From Corticimicrobacter populi (GTDB lineage Bacteria > Pseudomonadota > Gammaproteobacteria > Burkholderiales > Burkholderiaceae_B), in assembly GCF_003123725.1 (NCBI RefSeq), contig NZ_QETA01000005.1, positions 1 through 64,000 on the forward strand: 64,000 nt of DNA. Direction: 5' to 3'. A program made the position numbers and the translations under genes. The notes below the pieces were generated by a model. The model saw nothing but the letters and a program-made list of their open reading frames with translations. It was not told the origin of the DNA and ran no database searches. Position 1 is the stretch's first letter. Every line of letters begins with the position of its first letter. Positions 48,478 to 58,291 of the stretch are shown here, one piece after another.

Positions 48478-49197
48478 ATGGTTATCGGTCCTTTCATCAA
48501 CAGCGCCGCCATCCTGCTGGGTGGTATCGGCGGTGCGGCGCTGGGAGACCGGATTCCGGCCAGTCTGCGCAAGACGCTGCCATCGGTGTTTGGCCTGGCG
48601 GCCCTGGGCATGGGCGTCATGCTGACCGTGCGTACCGCGCATTTGCCGGTTGCGGTGATGGCGCTGCTGCTGGGGGCAGTGATTGGCGAGCTGTGCCGTT
48701 TGGAATACTGGATCGGTCGCGTCGGCAATGCGGTGCGGCTGCTGGTGGAACGTCGCAGCGGTACGGGTCAGGCCGCGCCGGCGGATGAAGAAGCCTTTCT
48801 GGATCGCTATGTGGTGGTGGTCGTGCTGTTCTGCGCGAGTGGGGCCGGGGTATTCGGTTCCATGCAGGAAGGCATGACGGGCGATGCCAGTGTGCTGCTC
48901 GCCAAGGCGTTCCTGGACCTGTTCACGGCGGCAATTTTTGCCTCCAGCCTGGGCTATGCCGTGGCCGTGATTGCTGCGCCGCAACTGGCAATCCAACTGA
49001 TGCTGGCGTTGGCTGCGGGATTTCTGATGCCACTGACCGATGCCGGCATGCAGGCAGACTTCTCCGGTACGGGCGGCCTGCTGTTGCTGGCAACCGGGTT
49101 CCGGATCTGCGGCATGCTGAATCTGCCAGTCGCCAACCTGTTGCCGGCGCTGGTGCTCGCGATGCCGCTGTCGGCGTTGTGGAGCCGGTTTTTCTGA
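48478..49197 (+). CDS. DUF554-family membrane protein
   Basis: The 239-residue protein has seven or so hydrophobic segments. Its N-terminus, MVIGPFINSAAILLGGIGGAALGDRIP, is diagnostic of the DUF554 (YdfK/YqgA) family. Other family blocks are LGMGVMLTVRTAH and CASGAGVFGSMQEGMTGD. These proteins are probable transporters or channels with no established substrate. It begins 68 bases after the acetolactate synthase stop on the same strand, but no functional link is evident. A perfect 8-bp inverted repeat lies between it and the convergent topB gene. Confidence 0.9.
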   Translation: MVIGPFINSAAILLGGIGGAALGDRIPASLRKTLPSVFGLAALGMGVMLTVRTAHLPVAVMALLLGAVIGELCRLEYWIGRVGNAVRLLVERRSGTGQAAPADEEAFLDRYVVVVVLFCASGAGVFGSMQEGMTGDASVLLAKAFLDLFTAAIFASSLGYAVAVIAAPQLAIQLMLALAAGFLMPLTDAGMQADFSGTGGLLLLATGFRICGMLNLPVANLLPALVLAMPLSALWSRFF

Positions 49198-49249
49198 CGG
49201 CAGGGCAACCTGTTTTATCCTGCGTTGTATCCCTGAACGGTTGCGCCGA

Positions 49250-49273
49250 AGGCTGCCCGACCCGTGGCAGCCT
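49250..49273. terminator. Inverted repeat between DUF554 gene and topB
   Basis: AGGCTGCC (49250-49257) and GGCAGCCT (49266-49273) pair perfectly around an 8-base loop. There is no T-run, so it is a plausible but unproven terminator for the two convergent genes. Confidence 0.4.
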
Positions 49274-49284
49274 GATGGCCAGGG

Positions 49285-51954
49285 TCAGTTGCCGGCGCTA
49301 TCGTCTGGCTTGGCTTTCTTGACCACGGTCTTGCGGGTGGCCGTGGTTTTTGTCGCGCTCGCCTTGGATGCGGTGGCACTCTTGGCAGCTGTGCTCTTGG
49401 CTGTTGCCGCCTTGGTCGTACGAGTCGTCGTCTTGGCCTTGGCCGTACTGGCTGCAGTCTTGCGCGCGGCGGCAGGCTTGGCGGCGGATCCCTTCTTTTC
49501 AGGACGGGGCTCGAACTCGAAGCCGACCTTGCCGTCGGGCTGACGCACCAGGAAAGCCTTGAACTTGCGGTTGGTGCGGCTGGACACGAAACCGTCGAGC
49601 AGGTCGGTGCGGCCTGCTTCCGACAGCAGCTTACCCATCTGTTCGCGCGAAATGTCCTGCTGCAGGATGACCTTGCCCGAGCGGAAATCGCAGGTCTTGG
49701 CCGGTCCAGTGGACTTTTCGCAGATATAGCTCATGCCGTGCTCGAACACGCTGGCCTGGCACTTGGGGCAGGGGCCGACTGGCGTGTGACCCGAAAAATC
49801 GACGGCCTCGTCATCTTCTTCGTCATTCTGGCCGAAATCGAATTCCAGCTTGAATTCGTCATTGATGCGCAGAATGGCGGCAAACGGGCGACCCATCTTG
49901 CTGATGAAGCCGTTGAGCGGGCCGATTTCCTTCTTGGCCAGAAGCTCCTCGACTTCAGGGATCTCGAACGTACGGCCACCGGGATGCTTGCCGATGGAAA
50001 AATCGCACTGGGTGCAGGCATAGCGCCGGTAGTTTTCCTTGACCACGCCGCCGCAATGCGGGCAGGGCGTGGACAGCGTGGCATAGTCGCCCGGCACGGT
50101 ATCGCGCTCGTATTCCTTGGCGCGCTTGACGATGACCTGGGTGATCTGTGCAATCTCGCGCATGAAGGCTTCGCGTTGCAGCTTGCCCTGTTCGATCTGC
50201 TTGAGCTTGTGTTCCCACTCGCCGGTCAGTTCGGGCGAGGTGAGCTCGTGCACGTTCAGGCCGGCCAGCAGCGTCATGAGCTGGCGGGCCTTGGCTGTGG
50301 GCACCAGATCGCGACCTTCGCGGCGCAGGTAGGTTTCAGTCAGCAGGCCTTCGATGATGGCTGCCCGTGTGGCAGGTGTGCCCAGGCCGCGCTCGGACAT
50401 GGCCTCGCGCAGTTCCTCGTCTTCTACCAGCTTGCCGGCACCTTCCATGGCGGAGAGCAGCGTTCCTTCGTTGAAACGGGCAGGCGGTTTGGTCTGCAGG
50501 CCAATGGCTTCGATATCCTCGGTTCGCACGGTCTCGCCTTCGGCGACCGGCACCAGGTTGGTATCGTCGCCCTGGGCTTCGCGGCCATACACGGCCAGCC
50601 AGCCCGGTGCCACCAGCACCTTGCCGTCGGTCTTGAATGTATGGCCGGACACTTCGGTGAGTCGCGTCGTGACGCGGAATTCGGCAGCCGGGAAAAAGAC
50701 AGCCAGAAAGCGCTTGAGCACCAGGTCATAGAGCTTGCCTTCGGCTTCGCTCAGTTCCCGGGGCAGTTGCGGTGTGGGGATGATGGCAAAGTGATCCGAT
50801 ACCTTTTTGTTGTCGAAGATGCGCCGGTTGGGTTTGACCCAGTGCTGCTCCAGCACATGAGTGGCATGGCGGCTCAGGTTGCCGACGGCAGCCGATTCGC
50901 CCGAGGCCAGGTGTTGCATGGTCTGCTGGACGGTGGCGATGTAGTCTTCGGGCAGGTAGCGCGAGTCGGTACGTGGATAGGTCAGTGCCTTGTGCCGTTC
51001 GTACAGTGTCTGGGCCAGTGCCAGTGTGGTCTTGGCGGAGAAGCCGAAGCGCGAGTTGGCTTCGCGTTGCAGCGAAGTCAGATCATAAAGCAGCGGCGAC
51101 AGCTGGGTGCTGGGCTTGGAGGTCTCGGTCACCTTGCCGGGCTGTTCGCGGCAGGCTGCCACGACGCTCTGGGCAGCGGCCTGCGACCACAGGCGCGATT
51201 CGCGTTTCTCGGGGTCGCGCTCGTCCTTGGTGAAGTCAGGGTCGATCCAGCGGCCTTCGTACAGGCCGGCGGCAGCCACGAACTGGGCCTTGACCTCCCA
51301 GTAGTCGCGCGGCACGAAACGGCGGATGCGGTCCTCGCGCTCGGCCACGATGGCCAGCGTCGGCGTCTGCACACGGCCCACCGGTGTCTTGAAGAAACCG
51401 CCGTCCTTGCTGTTGAAGGCAGTCATGGCACGCGTGCCGTTGATGCCCACCAGCCAGTCGGCCTCCGCGCGCGAACGGGCGGCGGCCTCAAGCGGCTTGA
51501 GCATTTCATCGTCGCGCAGGTTCTCGAAGGCCTCGCGGATGGCGTTCTGGGTCATCGACTGCAGCCACAGGCGCTGGACCGGCTTCTTGCTGCCGGCATA
51601 CTGCACGATGTAGCGGAAAATCAGTTCGCCCTCACGCCCCGCGTCACAGGCATTGATGACCCGATCCACGTCCTTGCGCTTGACCAGGCGCACCAGCAGC
51701 TTGAGGCGCTCGGTGGCTTTCTTGTCGACGGGGTTGAGCGTGAACTCGGGCGGAATGACCGGCAGATGGGTAAAGCTCCACTTGCCGCGCACCGGATCAT
51801 TGGGGGCGACCAGACTCAGCAGGTGGCCGATGCTGGCAGCCAGCACATAGTGTTCGCTCTCGAAGAAATCACCTTCGCGCTTGAATCCGCCCAGGGCACG
51901 CGAGATGTCCAGGGCGACGGAAGGTTTCTCGGCAATGATCAGTGCTTTAGTCAT
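49285..51954 (-). CDS. topB: DNA topoisomerase III with a Lys/Ala-rich tail
   Basis: TopB is a type IA topoisomerase that resolves single-stranded links during replication and recombination. The 889-residue protein has the TOPRIM domain (ALIIAEKPSVALDISRALGG, NACDAGREGELIFRYI). The active-site region carries the catalytic Tyr in TYPRTDSRYLPED, and two cysteine-rich zinc modules follow (PCPHCGGVVKENYRRYACTQCD, PCPKCQASVFEHG). The last 70 residues (49285-49497) are a long Lys/Ala/Thr-rich tail of histone-H1 character. The ATG at 51954 gives the family N-terminus; an upstream open frame is not coding. Smg and gluQ lie upstream on the same strand. Confidence 0.96.
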   Translation of the reverse strand: MTKALIIAEKPSVALDISRALGGFKREGDFFESEHYVLAASIGHLLSLVAPNDPVRGKWSFTHLPVIPPEFTLNPVDKKATERLKLLVRLVKRKDVDRVINACDAGREGELIFRYIVQYAGSKKPVQRLWLQSMTQNAIREAFENLRDDEMLKPLEAAARSRAEADWLVGINGTRAMTAFNSKDGGFFKTPVGRVQTPTLAIVAEREDRIRRFVPRDYWEVKAQFVAAAGLYEGRWIDPDFTKDERDPEKRESRLWSQAAAQSVVAACREQPGKVTETSKPSTQLSPLLYDLTSLQREANSRFGFSAKTTLALAQTLYERHKALTYPRTDSRYLPEDYIATVQQTMQHLASGESAAVGNLSRHATHVLEQHWVKPNRRIFDNKKVSDHFAIIPTPQLPRELSEAEGKLYDLVLKRFLAVFFPAAEFRVTTRLTEVSGHTFKTDGKVLVAPGWLAVYGREAQGDDTNLVPVAEGETVRTEDIEAIGLQTKPPARFNEGTLLSAMEGAGKLVEDEELREAMSERGLGTPATRAAIIEGLLTETYLRREGRDLVPTAKARQLMTLLAGLNVHELTSPELTGEWEHKLKQIEQGKLQREAFMREIAQITQVIVKRAKEYERDTVPGDYATLSTPCPHCGGVVKENYRRYACTQCDFSIGKHPGGRTFEIPEVEELLAKKEIGPLNGFISKMGRPFAAILRINDEFKLEFDFGQNDEEDDEAVDFSGHTPVGPCPKCQASVFEHGMSYICEKSTGPAKTCDFRSGKVILQQDISREQMGKLLSEAGRTDLLDGFVSSRTNRKFKAFLVRQPDGKVGFEFEPRPEKKGSAAKPAAARKTAASTAKAKTTTRTTKAATAKSTAAKSATASKASATKTTATRKTVVKKAKPDDSAGN

Positions 51955-52100
51955 GTGAATCCAATGCAGGCTTGCGCCACAATAGCGCGGATGATACGGG
52001 TGGACAAAGCAGCTTTGCAAGTCTGCTGCGCCAAAGAGGCGCACACATGGACTGCTGCATCGCCGGTTCCGGTGCCTGCGCAGGCCGGCTGGCGAAGTGG

Positions 52101-52982
52101 TCAGGATAACGGAAAGCGGGCCTGCCAGTGCAGGATGGCGGTGGCGAGGAAAGTATCGCGCTGTGTCGCGGGCAAGGGCGCAAAGCCCAGATCGTGCCAG
52201 GCCTGGCGCAGTGTTTCCAGGGCTCGGCCAGTGTCGGCGGCGGGAGCATGGTTTTGCTTGGAGAGCTTGAGGCCCGAGGCCGGATCCAGTACCAGCGGTG
52301 TATGCAACATGACCGGCAGTGACAGTCCGAGCGCCCGGCACAGCATCCGCTGGCGTGCGGTCGAGTCCAACAGGTCGGTACCGCGCACGACATGGGTGAT
52401 GCCCTGTGCGCCATCATCGACCACCACGGCCAGTTGGTAGGCCCAGAGCGCATCGGCACGGCGCAGGATGAAGTCACCTGCCTCATGCTCGACATCCTGC
52501 TTCTGGATGCCCTGCCAGCGATCTTCGAAGGTTTCGATGCCGGACGGCACCCGGAAGCGCCAGGCACGAGCCGTGCGGCCAGGTGGCAGACCCTGGCGGC
52601 AGGTGCCTGGATAGATGCCGCCGCCGGTTTCTCGTCGTGTGCAGCCGCAGCCGTAGACGGCGTGAGATGCCCGCAGGTATGTCAGGGCATTGGCGTAGAG
52701 CGTTTGGCGTCGGGATTGCCAGACAGGTTCGCCGTCCCAGTGCAGGCCCAGGTCCTGCAATTGCTGCATGATGATCCGGTCAGCACCGGCGACAGTACGC
52801 GGGGTGTCGATATCTTCTATGCGCAGGAGCCAGAGACCATCGGCGGCACGGGCATCGAGCCAACTGGCCAGGGCTGTGGCGATCGAACCGGCATGCAGCG
52901 GCCCACTCGGGCTGGGGGCAAAGCGGCCGATGTAAGAAGGGTAAGAAGGGGCACCCATGTCAGCGGTCATTCCGGGGAGCAT
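52101..52982 (-). CDS. gluQ: Glutamyl-Q tRNA(Asp) synthetase
   Basis: GluQ attaches glutamate to the queuosine base of tRNA-Asp. The 293-residue protein is a truncated class I synthetase without an anticodon-binding domain, as expected. It shows the HIGH-like motif [22 protein letters not shown], a four-Cys zinc site ([20 protein letters not shown]) and the KMSKS-like LKLSKQNHA. Start choice lies between M at 52982, 52970 and 52958; none has a strong ribosome-binding site. It is read in the same direction as smg and topB. The zinc cysteines are intact, so it is likely active. Confidence 0.93.
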   Translation of the reverse strand: MLPGMTADMGAPSYPSYIGRFAPSPSGPLHAGSIATALASWLDARAADGLWLLRIEDIDTPRTVAGADRIIMQQLQDLGLHWDGEPVWQSRRQTLYANALTYLRASHAVYGCGCTRRETGGGIYPGTCRQGLPPGRTARAWRFRVPSGIETFEDRWQGIQKQDVEHEAGDFILRRADALWAYQLAVVVDDGAQGITHVVRGTDLLDSTARQRMLCRALGLSLPVMLHTPLVLDPASGLKLSKQNHAPAADTGRALETLRQAWHDLGFAPLPATQRDTFLATAILHWQARFPLS

Positions 52983-53027
52983 GAACGGTGGAAGAGCGGT
53001 ACGTCGATCCCGCTCTGGCGTCCGGCA

Positions 53028-53492
53028 TCAGTGCAGGGGGCGCGGGTCTTCCTGCGCGGACAGCAGTTCTTCCAGAATCAGGTGGTCCACCTCGGCTTCC
53101 TGGCTCCAGAGCACCATCAGCACGATGGTCTTGAGTTTGTCCAGTCCGATGGGACGTTCGTCCAGCGCCCATACGCGCTCGACCACGATTTCGCGGATGG
53201 GCGCAGGCAGGGCACCGCTGTTTTCCAGGAAAGACAGGAAGCCGACAGCCTCGCTGCCCAGCAATTGGTACTCGTCGTCGGTATAGATGCGGCAGGACTG
53301 CCCCGCCGGGCGGGCGGCGAGTTCGACGCACTGCTCGGTGGACGTGGCCAGCCCATAGAGCCAGCCCAGCGCATCGTGGATGTCCTCGCGCTCGAAACCG
53401 GCTGCCGCCAGGCGGCGTGCCAGCACATCGGCTTCGGGACAGGATTGCGGGGTGTAGTAGTTCTCGAACAGGTAGACCAGAATGTCAAACAT
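53028..53492 (-). CDS. smg: Smg family protein (DUF494)
   Basis: The 154-residue product starts MFDILVYLFENYYTPQSCPE, the Smg family signature. It also has HDALGWLYGLA and IVVERVWALDERPIGLDKLKTIVLMVLWSQE, from recognisable blocks. Smg is a widely conserved Gram-negative protein of unknown biochemical role, often encoded between dprA and topB. Here topB and gluQ follow on the same strand and dprA is not present nearby. No membrane segment or catalytic motif is visible. The ATG at 53492 is well supported by family similarity. Its context suggests a link to DNA metabolism, but that is inference. Confidence 0.93.
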   Translation of the reverse strand: MFDILVYLFENYYTPQSCPEADVLARRLAAAGFEREDIHDALGWLYGLATSTEQCVELAARPAGQSCRIYTDDEYQLLGSEAVGFLSFLENSGALPAPIREIVVERVWALDERPIGLDKLKTIVLMVLWSQEAEVDHLILEELLSAQEDPRPLH

Positions 53493-53546
53493 AAGCGGCT
53501 CGTCTGCTATATCGACAGTGTACCCCGGATGTCGGGGCTTCTGTGG

Positions 53547-55154
53547 TCAGCGCAACCGGGCTTCCATCAGATCGATTTCATGGACCAGCTTGCGCGAGGT
53601 TTCGTCGGTGATGCGGTGTTCGCGCGCCAGCCGGAAGACCGCGGCCCGCTCGGCCTGCAGGCCGGTCAGGCGCAACTCCTGTTCGATGGAGGCCCCCAGC
53701 CGCAGGTCCGAAGCTTCTTCGGCGGCAATCGTGCCGGCCTCGATCTTGCGCCGGTAGGCATCCATGGCCCGGGCGGCTGCTTCCGCGCACAGCTGGGGAT
53801 TCTCGTAGCGGGCCTCCAGGGTGTGTTGTGACTGCTCGATTGCATGGATCGCGGCGTCGGCGGCCAGGCGTCGGGCCTGGGCCTCCTCGGTCGCCTGGGA
53901 GGAAATGTCGGGGATGTGCAGGCCCTTGAGCAGGCGAGGCAGGCCGAGGTTGGCGGTGATCAGTGAGATGATGGTCACGGTGGCAGCCAGGAAGATCGCC
54001 AGGTCACGGGCCGGGAAGGCTTCGCCGTTGGGCAGGAGCAGGGGCAGGGTGAGCACGCCGGCCAGCGTCACGGCACCGCGCACGCCAGCCAGCGACACGG
54101 CAGCAGTCAGTCGCATGCCGACCTGGGTTTCGGCCTGACCACGGCGACGTGCGATCCAGCCATTGATCAGCAGGCAGAGGCGTACCCAGCCAAAGCGCAG
54201 CAGGCCCAGGGCGATATTGATCACTAGCGCATAGACCAGCAGCCACCAGGGATTTTCATGGCCGGTTTCCTGGACGACACGGACAGCGCCTTCGAAAATG
54301 CCGGGCAACTGTTCGCCCAGCAGGACGAACATGATGCCGTTCAGGGAAAACTGAATCATGTCCCACAGTGATTTGCGCTGGATGCGCGTGGCAGCCAGTG
54401 CCCGGCCCGACAGCTCGACATAGCTCATGGCTACGCCGGCGGCGACGGCTGCCAGGATGCCCGAGGCCCCCACCTCTTCGGCCAGCAAGTAGGCCCCGAA
54501 GGGGATCAGGACGCTGACCAGGATCTGGGCCCCGGGTTCTTCACCGATGCGACGACCCAGCCAGGTCTGGGCGTAGGAAATGGCCAGAGTAAAACCCGCT
54601 CCGCAGAGCAGGCCGCCTGCCGCTACCCACAGGAAGGTGAGCGTGGCATGAGGCAGGGAGAAGGTGCCGGTGACGGCCGCTGCAACCGCGAAACGAAAGC
54701 AGACCAGACCCGATGCATCGTTAAGCAGGGATTCGCCCTCAAGGATGTGCATCAGGCGTTTCGGGATGGGGATGCGCGCCGCAATCGAGGAGACTGCGAC
54801 CGGATCGGTGGGCGAGACGATAGCGGCCAACGCGAAGGCGACTGCCAGCGGCATGGCAGGGATCATCCAGTGGATCAGGTAGCCCAGCCCGATGACCGTG
54901 AAAATGACCAGTCCCAGCGCCAGCTGGATGATCATGGTCTTGTCCTGCAGCAGATCCCGCTTGGGAATTCGCCAGCCATCCAGAAACAGCAGCGGCGGCA
55001 GGAACAGCAGGAAGAAAATGTGCGGTTCCAGCTGGATGTCGTACTGGAAGATGCTGGCCATCACCGCGCCCAGTGCAATCTGAACCAGGGGCAGCGGGAT
55101 GGCGATGGGCAGCAGACGTACAATCCAGCCACTGACGACCACGGCCAGCAGCAT
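53547..55154 (-). CDS. CPA1-family Na+/H+ antiporter
   Basis: The 535-residue protein has about twelve hydrophobic segments. It shows the CPA1 hallmarks LLFLPPLLFLDGWRI, ALAAIVSPTDPVAVSSIAARI and LEGESLLNDASGLVCF (the ND pair), and LAGVRGAVTLAGVLTLPLLLP. The family exchanges Na+ or other monovalent cations for protons. The C-terminal 120 residues are a charged helical cytoplasmic domain. ATG 55154 gives MLLAVVVSGWIVRLLP, but codons upstream in frame (DTIGLVLV) look like the usual N-terminus. A CTG at 55181 or a missed start is therefore possible. Confidence 0.92.
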   Translation of the reverse strand: MLLAVVVSGWIVRLLPIAIPLPLVQIALGAVMASIFQYDIQLEPHIFFLLFLPPLLFLDGWRIPKRDLLQDKTMIIQLALGLVIFTVIGLGYLIHWMIPAMPLAVAFALAAIVSPTDPVAVSSIAARIPIPKRLMHILEGESLLNDASGLVCFRFAVAAAVTGTFSLPHATLTFLWVAAGGLLCGAGFTLAISYAQTWLGRRIGEEPGAQILVSVLIPFGAYLLAEEVGASGILAAVAAGVAMSYVELSGRALAATRIQRKSLWDMIQFSLNGIMFVLLGEQLPGIFEGAVRVVQETGHENPWWLLVYALVINIALGLLRFGWVRLCLLINGWIARRRGQAETQVGMRLTAAVSLAGVRGAVTLAGVLTLPLLLPNGEAFPARDLAIFLAATVTIISLITANLGLPRLLKGLHIPDISSQATEEAQARRLAADAAIHAIEQSQHTLEARYENPQLCAEAAARAMDAYRRKIEAGTIAAEEASDLRLGASIEQELRLTGLQAERAAVFRLAREHRITDETSRKLVHEIDLMEARLR

Positions 55155-55383
55155 GACCAGAACAAGACCGATGGTATCCAGAGTGCTATCCCGCGATGTA
55201 TTGATAGATACAGTCTATTTTGCCCCAAAGACCGGATGCGTCGTGCGGACTTTGTGCAGACTTTATGAAGATTGTGTGCAGATCCCGTGAGAAATGGCGC
55301 GTGCTTGATCTGCGTGTAGATAAAAGGCAACAGCGTGTGGCACTCTTCGGGGTGTCTAAATTCATTCGCAGACAGGAGAAAAA

Positions 55384-55923
55384 ATGAAAGCGAACTGGCT
55401 CGACAGTCCCGGCAAGTATGGACTCGTCTCACGACTGCTTCACTGGGGCATGGCGGCGATCTTCGCCTGGCAATTCCTCGGCATGATTTTCAAGGTCACC
55501 CTGGGCAAGACCCCGCTGACGGGATTCTTTACGAGTTCGCATGCCTCGCTGGGGGCTCTGCTGTTCCTGCTGGTGGCATTGCGTCTGGTCTGGGCCCTGT
55601 ACAACGCCCGTCGTCGGCCAGGCTATGAGGCATCCTGTAGTGGCTTGATGGCCCGCCTTGGACACGTGGCCCTGTATGTGCTGATGTTCGCGGTGCCGAG
55701 TCTGGCCTTGCTGCGCAGCTATGGTTCGGGCCGTGCATTTTCGCCCTTCGGCATTCCACTGTGGTCGGCAGGCGAGGACAAGGTCGAGTGGATGACGGCA
55801 GCCGGCAATGCGGCCCATGGCCTGCTCGGCTGGGTGTTGCTGGCCATCATCGTCGGTCACCTCGGCATGGCGATCTGGCACCGCGTAGCCAAGCGTGATG
55901 ATGTGTGGCAGCGCATGGCCTGA
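55384..55923 (+). CDS. Cytochrome b561-family protein
   Basis: The 179-residue membrane protein has four hydrophobic helices with histidines suited to b-haem (SRLLHWGMAAIFAWQF, SSHASLGALLFLL, GHVALYVLMF, HGLLGWVLLAII). It is a second b561-type protein, distinct from the one at 35493. An ATG and GAGAAAAA-like sequence mark the start at 55384. It is divergent from the CPA1 antiporter and followed by a convergent TonB receptor gene. A role in electron transfer between the quinone pool and a periplasmic or iron-reducing partner is possible given the iron-uptake context, but there is no direct evidence. Confidence 0.92.
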   Translation: MKANWLDSPGKYGLVSRLLHWGMAAIFAWQFLGMIFKVTLGKTPLTGFFTSSHASLGALLFLLVALRLVWALYNARRRPGYEASCSGLMARLGHVALYVLMFAVPSLALLRSYGSGRAFSPFGIPLWSAGEDKVEWMTAAGNAAHGLLGWVLLAIIVGHLGMAIWHRVAKRDDVWQRMA

Positions 55924-56004
55924 CAGATGCCATGCGTTTTCGGGCAGGGCGGGATGCCGGATGTCCCGGCACCTTGTCCGTCCCTGCGCTCATGGCGGCT
56001 GGTT

Positions 56005-58077
56005 TCAGAAACGGCTGGTCAGCCCCACGAAGTAGGTCCGGTTGCCGCTGTCGTAGTTGTTGCCGCTATCGAGCGTGGACTTGTTGGTCAAGTTGATGAC
56101 CCCCGCACGCAGGGTCAGGTTCTGGTTCACGTCGTAGTGCGTGGTCAGGTCGAAGGTCGTGTATGCCTTGGCAAAAGTCAGGCCGCCGCGCGGAATTTCC
56201 GACGGTACGGATTGCTTGCCCACGTACTGCGCGCTCAGGTTGGCCGTCCAGCGGTCGGTGATGCGCCAGTTGAGGTCGGAATTGATGGTCAGCTTGGGTA
56301 CGACCAGCAGATCCTGGCCTGTGGACAGGTTCTTTGATTCGAACATGCGTGTCAGGTTGCTGCGCCACTCCAGCGTGCTCAGCAGCGGGACTCTCAGGCT
56401 GGCTTCCAGGCCGCGGGTACGGGCCTTCTGCGCGTTTTCCATGCGGGTCCACCAGTAGCCGTTGATCAGCCCCAGCGGCGCGTAGTCGATCTTGTTCTTG
56501 AAGTCGGTATGGAAGTAGGTGGCTTCGACGCTCCAGCCGTTGGCTGCATAGCCGGCTCCGAATTCATAGCTGGTGCTGGTTTCCGGTTCGAGGTTGGGAT
56601 TGCCGGCCATGTAGCAACCGCGTGTGCCGTCAGCATTGGTGCTGCTGCTGGTCCAGCCCATGCCGGCCAGACTGCGGCAGCCGTTGCCACCCGACTGGGT
56701 GGCGGCACCGGCCGAGTTCTCCTTGAGGTTGGGGGCGCGGAAGCCCCGCGCGATGCCGCCCTTGAGGGTCCAGGCTTCGGTCGGGTGGTAGACCAGGTAG
56801 CCGCGTGGCGACCAGTGGTTGCCGTATTTCTCGTGGTGATCCATGCGCAGGCCCAGTGTCAGCGTCAGGTCGTCGCGCAGGAACATCTGGTTTTCGCCGA
56901 AGACGGCCCAGGTGTTGCTGTCGAGTTTTGCACCGGGCGAGGCGTCGCCATTCCAGGTGACAGGCACGGTCCCGATGGTATCCGAGTTTTCGAGTTCTTC
57001 GCGTTTCCACTGCAGGCCGGTGCTCAGCAGGTTGTCGACGAACAGGGTATAGGGCAGATCAATCTTGCCGTCGAGGATGGTTTCGCTCGAGTTGCTGGCA
57101 GCAGAGCTGCCTTTGTTTTCGTACTTGTTGTGGTACAGGTTGACCTTGGACGAAACCGAACCATAACGGCCATCATGCGTCAGCCCGTAGCTGGTATGTG
57201 TCAGCTTGCTGGAACCCCATGCCGCGACGATGGGGTTGCCGTTGGCCGCCAATTGGGTGGATGGCGTGGCACGCTGGATACCCTGGGCCACGTCGGCGCT
57301 GATGCTTTGGTCGGGCGTGATCTGCCAGTTGAGCAGCGCATTGACGTTCTGGTTGCGCGTGCCGGAAGCGCCGCCAGCGACATCGTCGGCAGTACGGCGA
57401 GTGACATTGCCACCCAGGCGCAGGCCGAGGCTTTCGGTCAGTGGCCCGCTGACATTGGCTCCCAACTGATAGGTATCGCCCCGGTCGGAATTGTCGGGCT
57501 TGCTGTAGTTGCTGGTGAAGGTGCCGGCCCAGACAGGCGAGACCTTGCGGGTAATGATATTGATCACACCACCCATGGCATCGGAACCGTAGAGCGAGGA
57601 CATCGGGCCGCGCACCACTTCGATGCGCTCGATCATTTCGGGCGAGATCCAGTCCAGATCCTGCTGACCGAGGTCGGGACGGTAGTTGGTATGCGCAGAA
57701 CTGCCCTGGCGCTTGCCGTCGACCAGGATCAGGGTATAGGCCTCGGGCAGGCCGCGTATCTTGATCTTGGACTGTGCGCCCGTGGCTGCGTAGCCACCGG
57801 ACACGCCTGGGACGGTGTTGAGCAGTTCGGCAATGCTGGTGACGGGCTTGCGTTCGATTTCTTCACGGCTGATGACGCTGATGCTGGCAGGCGCATCGCG
57901 CAGGTCGACCTCGGTACCAGTTGCGGTGATCACGATGTTGTCGAGCGTATTGACGGTGTTGCTGGTTGCCGTGGTCGTGTCCTGGGACTGGGCATGGCTG
58001 GCGGGCAGCAGGGCCAGGCTGGCGAGGGCTGCCCAGATGGCGCCGTGCAGGCGCTTGGTGTGCAAGGTGTGGTCCAT
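56005..58077 (-). CDS. TonB-dependent receptor, CirA/FepA-like
   Basis: The 690-residue outer-membrane receptor has a signal peptide ending SHAQS (about residue 30). The TonB box region contains ITATGTEVDLRDAPASISVI, and the plug contains SKIKIRGLPEAYTLILVDGKRQG and IERIEVVRGPMSSLYGSDAMGG. The barrel ends in Ser-Arg-Phe. Unlike the other two receptors it has no STN signalling domain, so a CirA/FepA/BfrA-like catecholate receptor is the best guess. A divergent winged-helix regulator and a Fur-like inverted repeat lie in the promoter region. ATG 58077 is chosen for the signal peptide; 58131 would add 18 residues. Confidence 0.93.
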   Translation of the reverse strand: MDHTLHTKRLHGAIWAALASLALLPASHAQSQDTTTATSNTVNTLDNIVITATGTEVDLRDAPASISVISREEIERKPVTSIAELLNTVPGVSGGYAATGAQSKIKIRGLPEAYTLILVDGKRQGSSAHTNYRPDLGQQDLDWISPEMIERIEVVRGPMSSLYGSDAMGGVINIITRKVSPVWAGTFTSNYSKPDNSDRGDTYQLGANVSGPLTESLGLRLGGNVTRRTADDVAGGASGTRNQNVNALLNWQITPDQSISADVAQGIQRATPSTQLAANGNPIVAAWGSSKLTHTSYGLTHDGRYGSVSSKVNLYHNKYENKGSSAASNSSETILDGKIDLPYTLFVDNLLSTGLQWKREELENSDTIGTVPVTWNGDASPGAKLDSNTWAVFGENQMFLRDDLTLTLGLRMDHHEKYGNHWSPRGYLVYHPTEAWTLKGGIARGFRAPNLKENSAGAATQSGGNGCRSLAGMGWTSSSTNADGTRGCYMAGNPNLEPETSTSYEFGAGYAANGWSVEATYFHTDFKNKIDYAPLGLINGYWWTRMENAQKARTRGLEASLRVPLLSTLEWRSNLTRMFESKNLSTGQDLLVVPKLTINSDLNWRITDRWTANLSAQYVGKQSVPSEIPRGGLTFAKAYTTFDLTTHYDVNQNLTLRAGVINLTNKSTLDSGNNYDSGNRTYFVGLTSRF

Positions 58078-58152
58078 GGAATACCGTAGTAGCGGATGAG
58101 AGCTGGAAATGGCCGATGCCGGATGTGGCATGACTGGTACGGTATTTGATAT

Positions 58153-58171
58153 GCAAATGTTATTGATTTGC
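58153..58171. promoter_or_regulatory. Candidate Fur box between receptor and regulator
   Basis: GCAAATGTTATTGATTTGC is a 19-bp inverted repeat with 6-bp arms. About 11 of 19 positions match the Fur consensus on the minus strand. It lies in the divergent promoter region of the TonB receptor and its regulator. Confidence 0.45.
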
Positions 58172-58291
58172 GTTTTTGAATTGTGCTCTATACACTTCTA
58201 AACGCTTCTTGTATCTACTTGGCGTTATCGGTTGCCGGTGTTGTCTGATGGCAACGTTGTTGCGGTTGATCCTTATTCCTGTTTGCCTGTC

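Noticed and set aside
49738-52440. 900-codon open frame antisense to topB
   Set aside because: It is fully antisense to topB and gluQ sequence. Its product has no family features and is a shadow frame.
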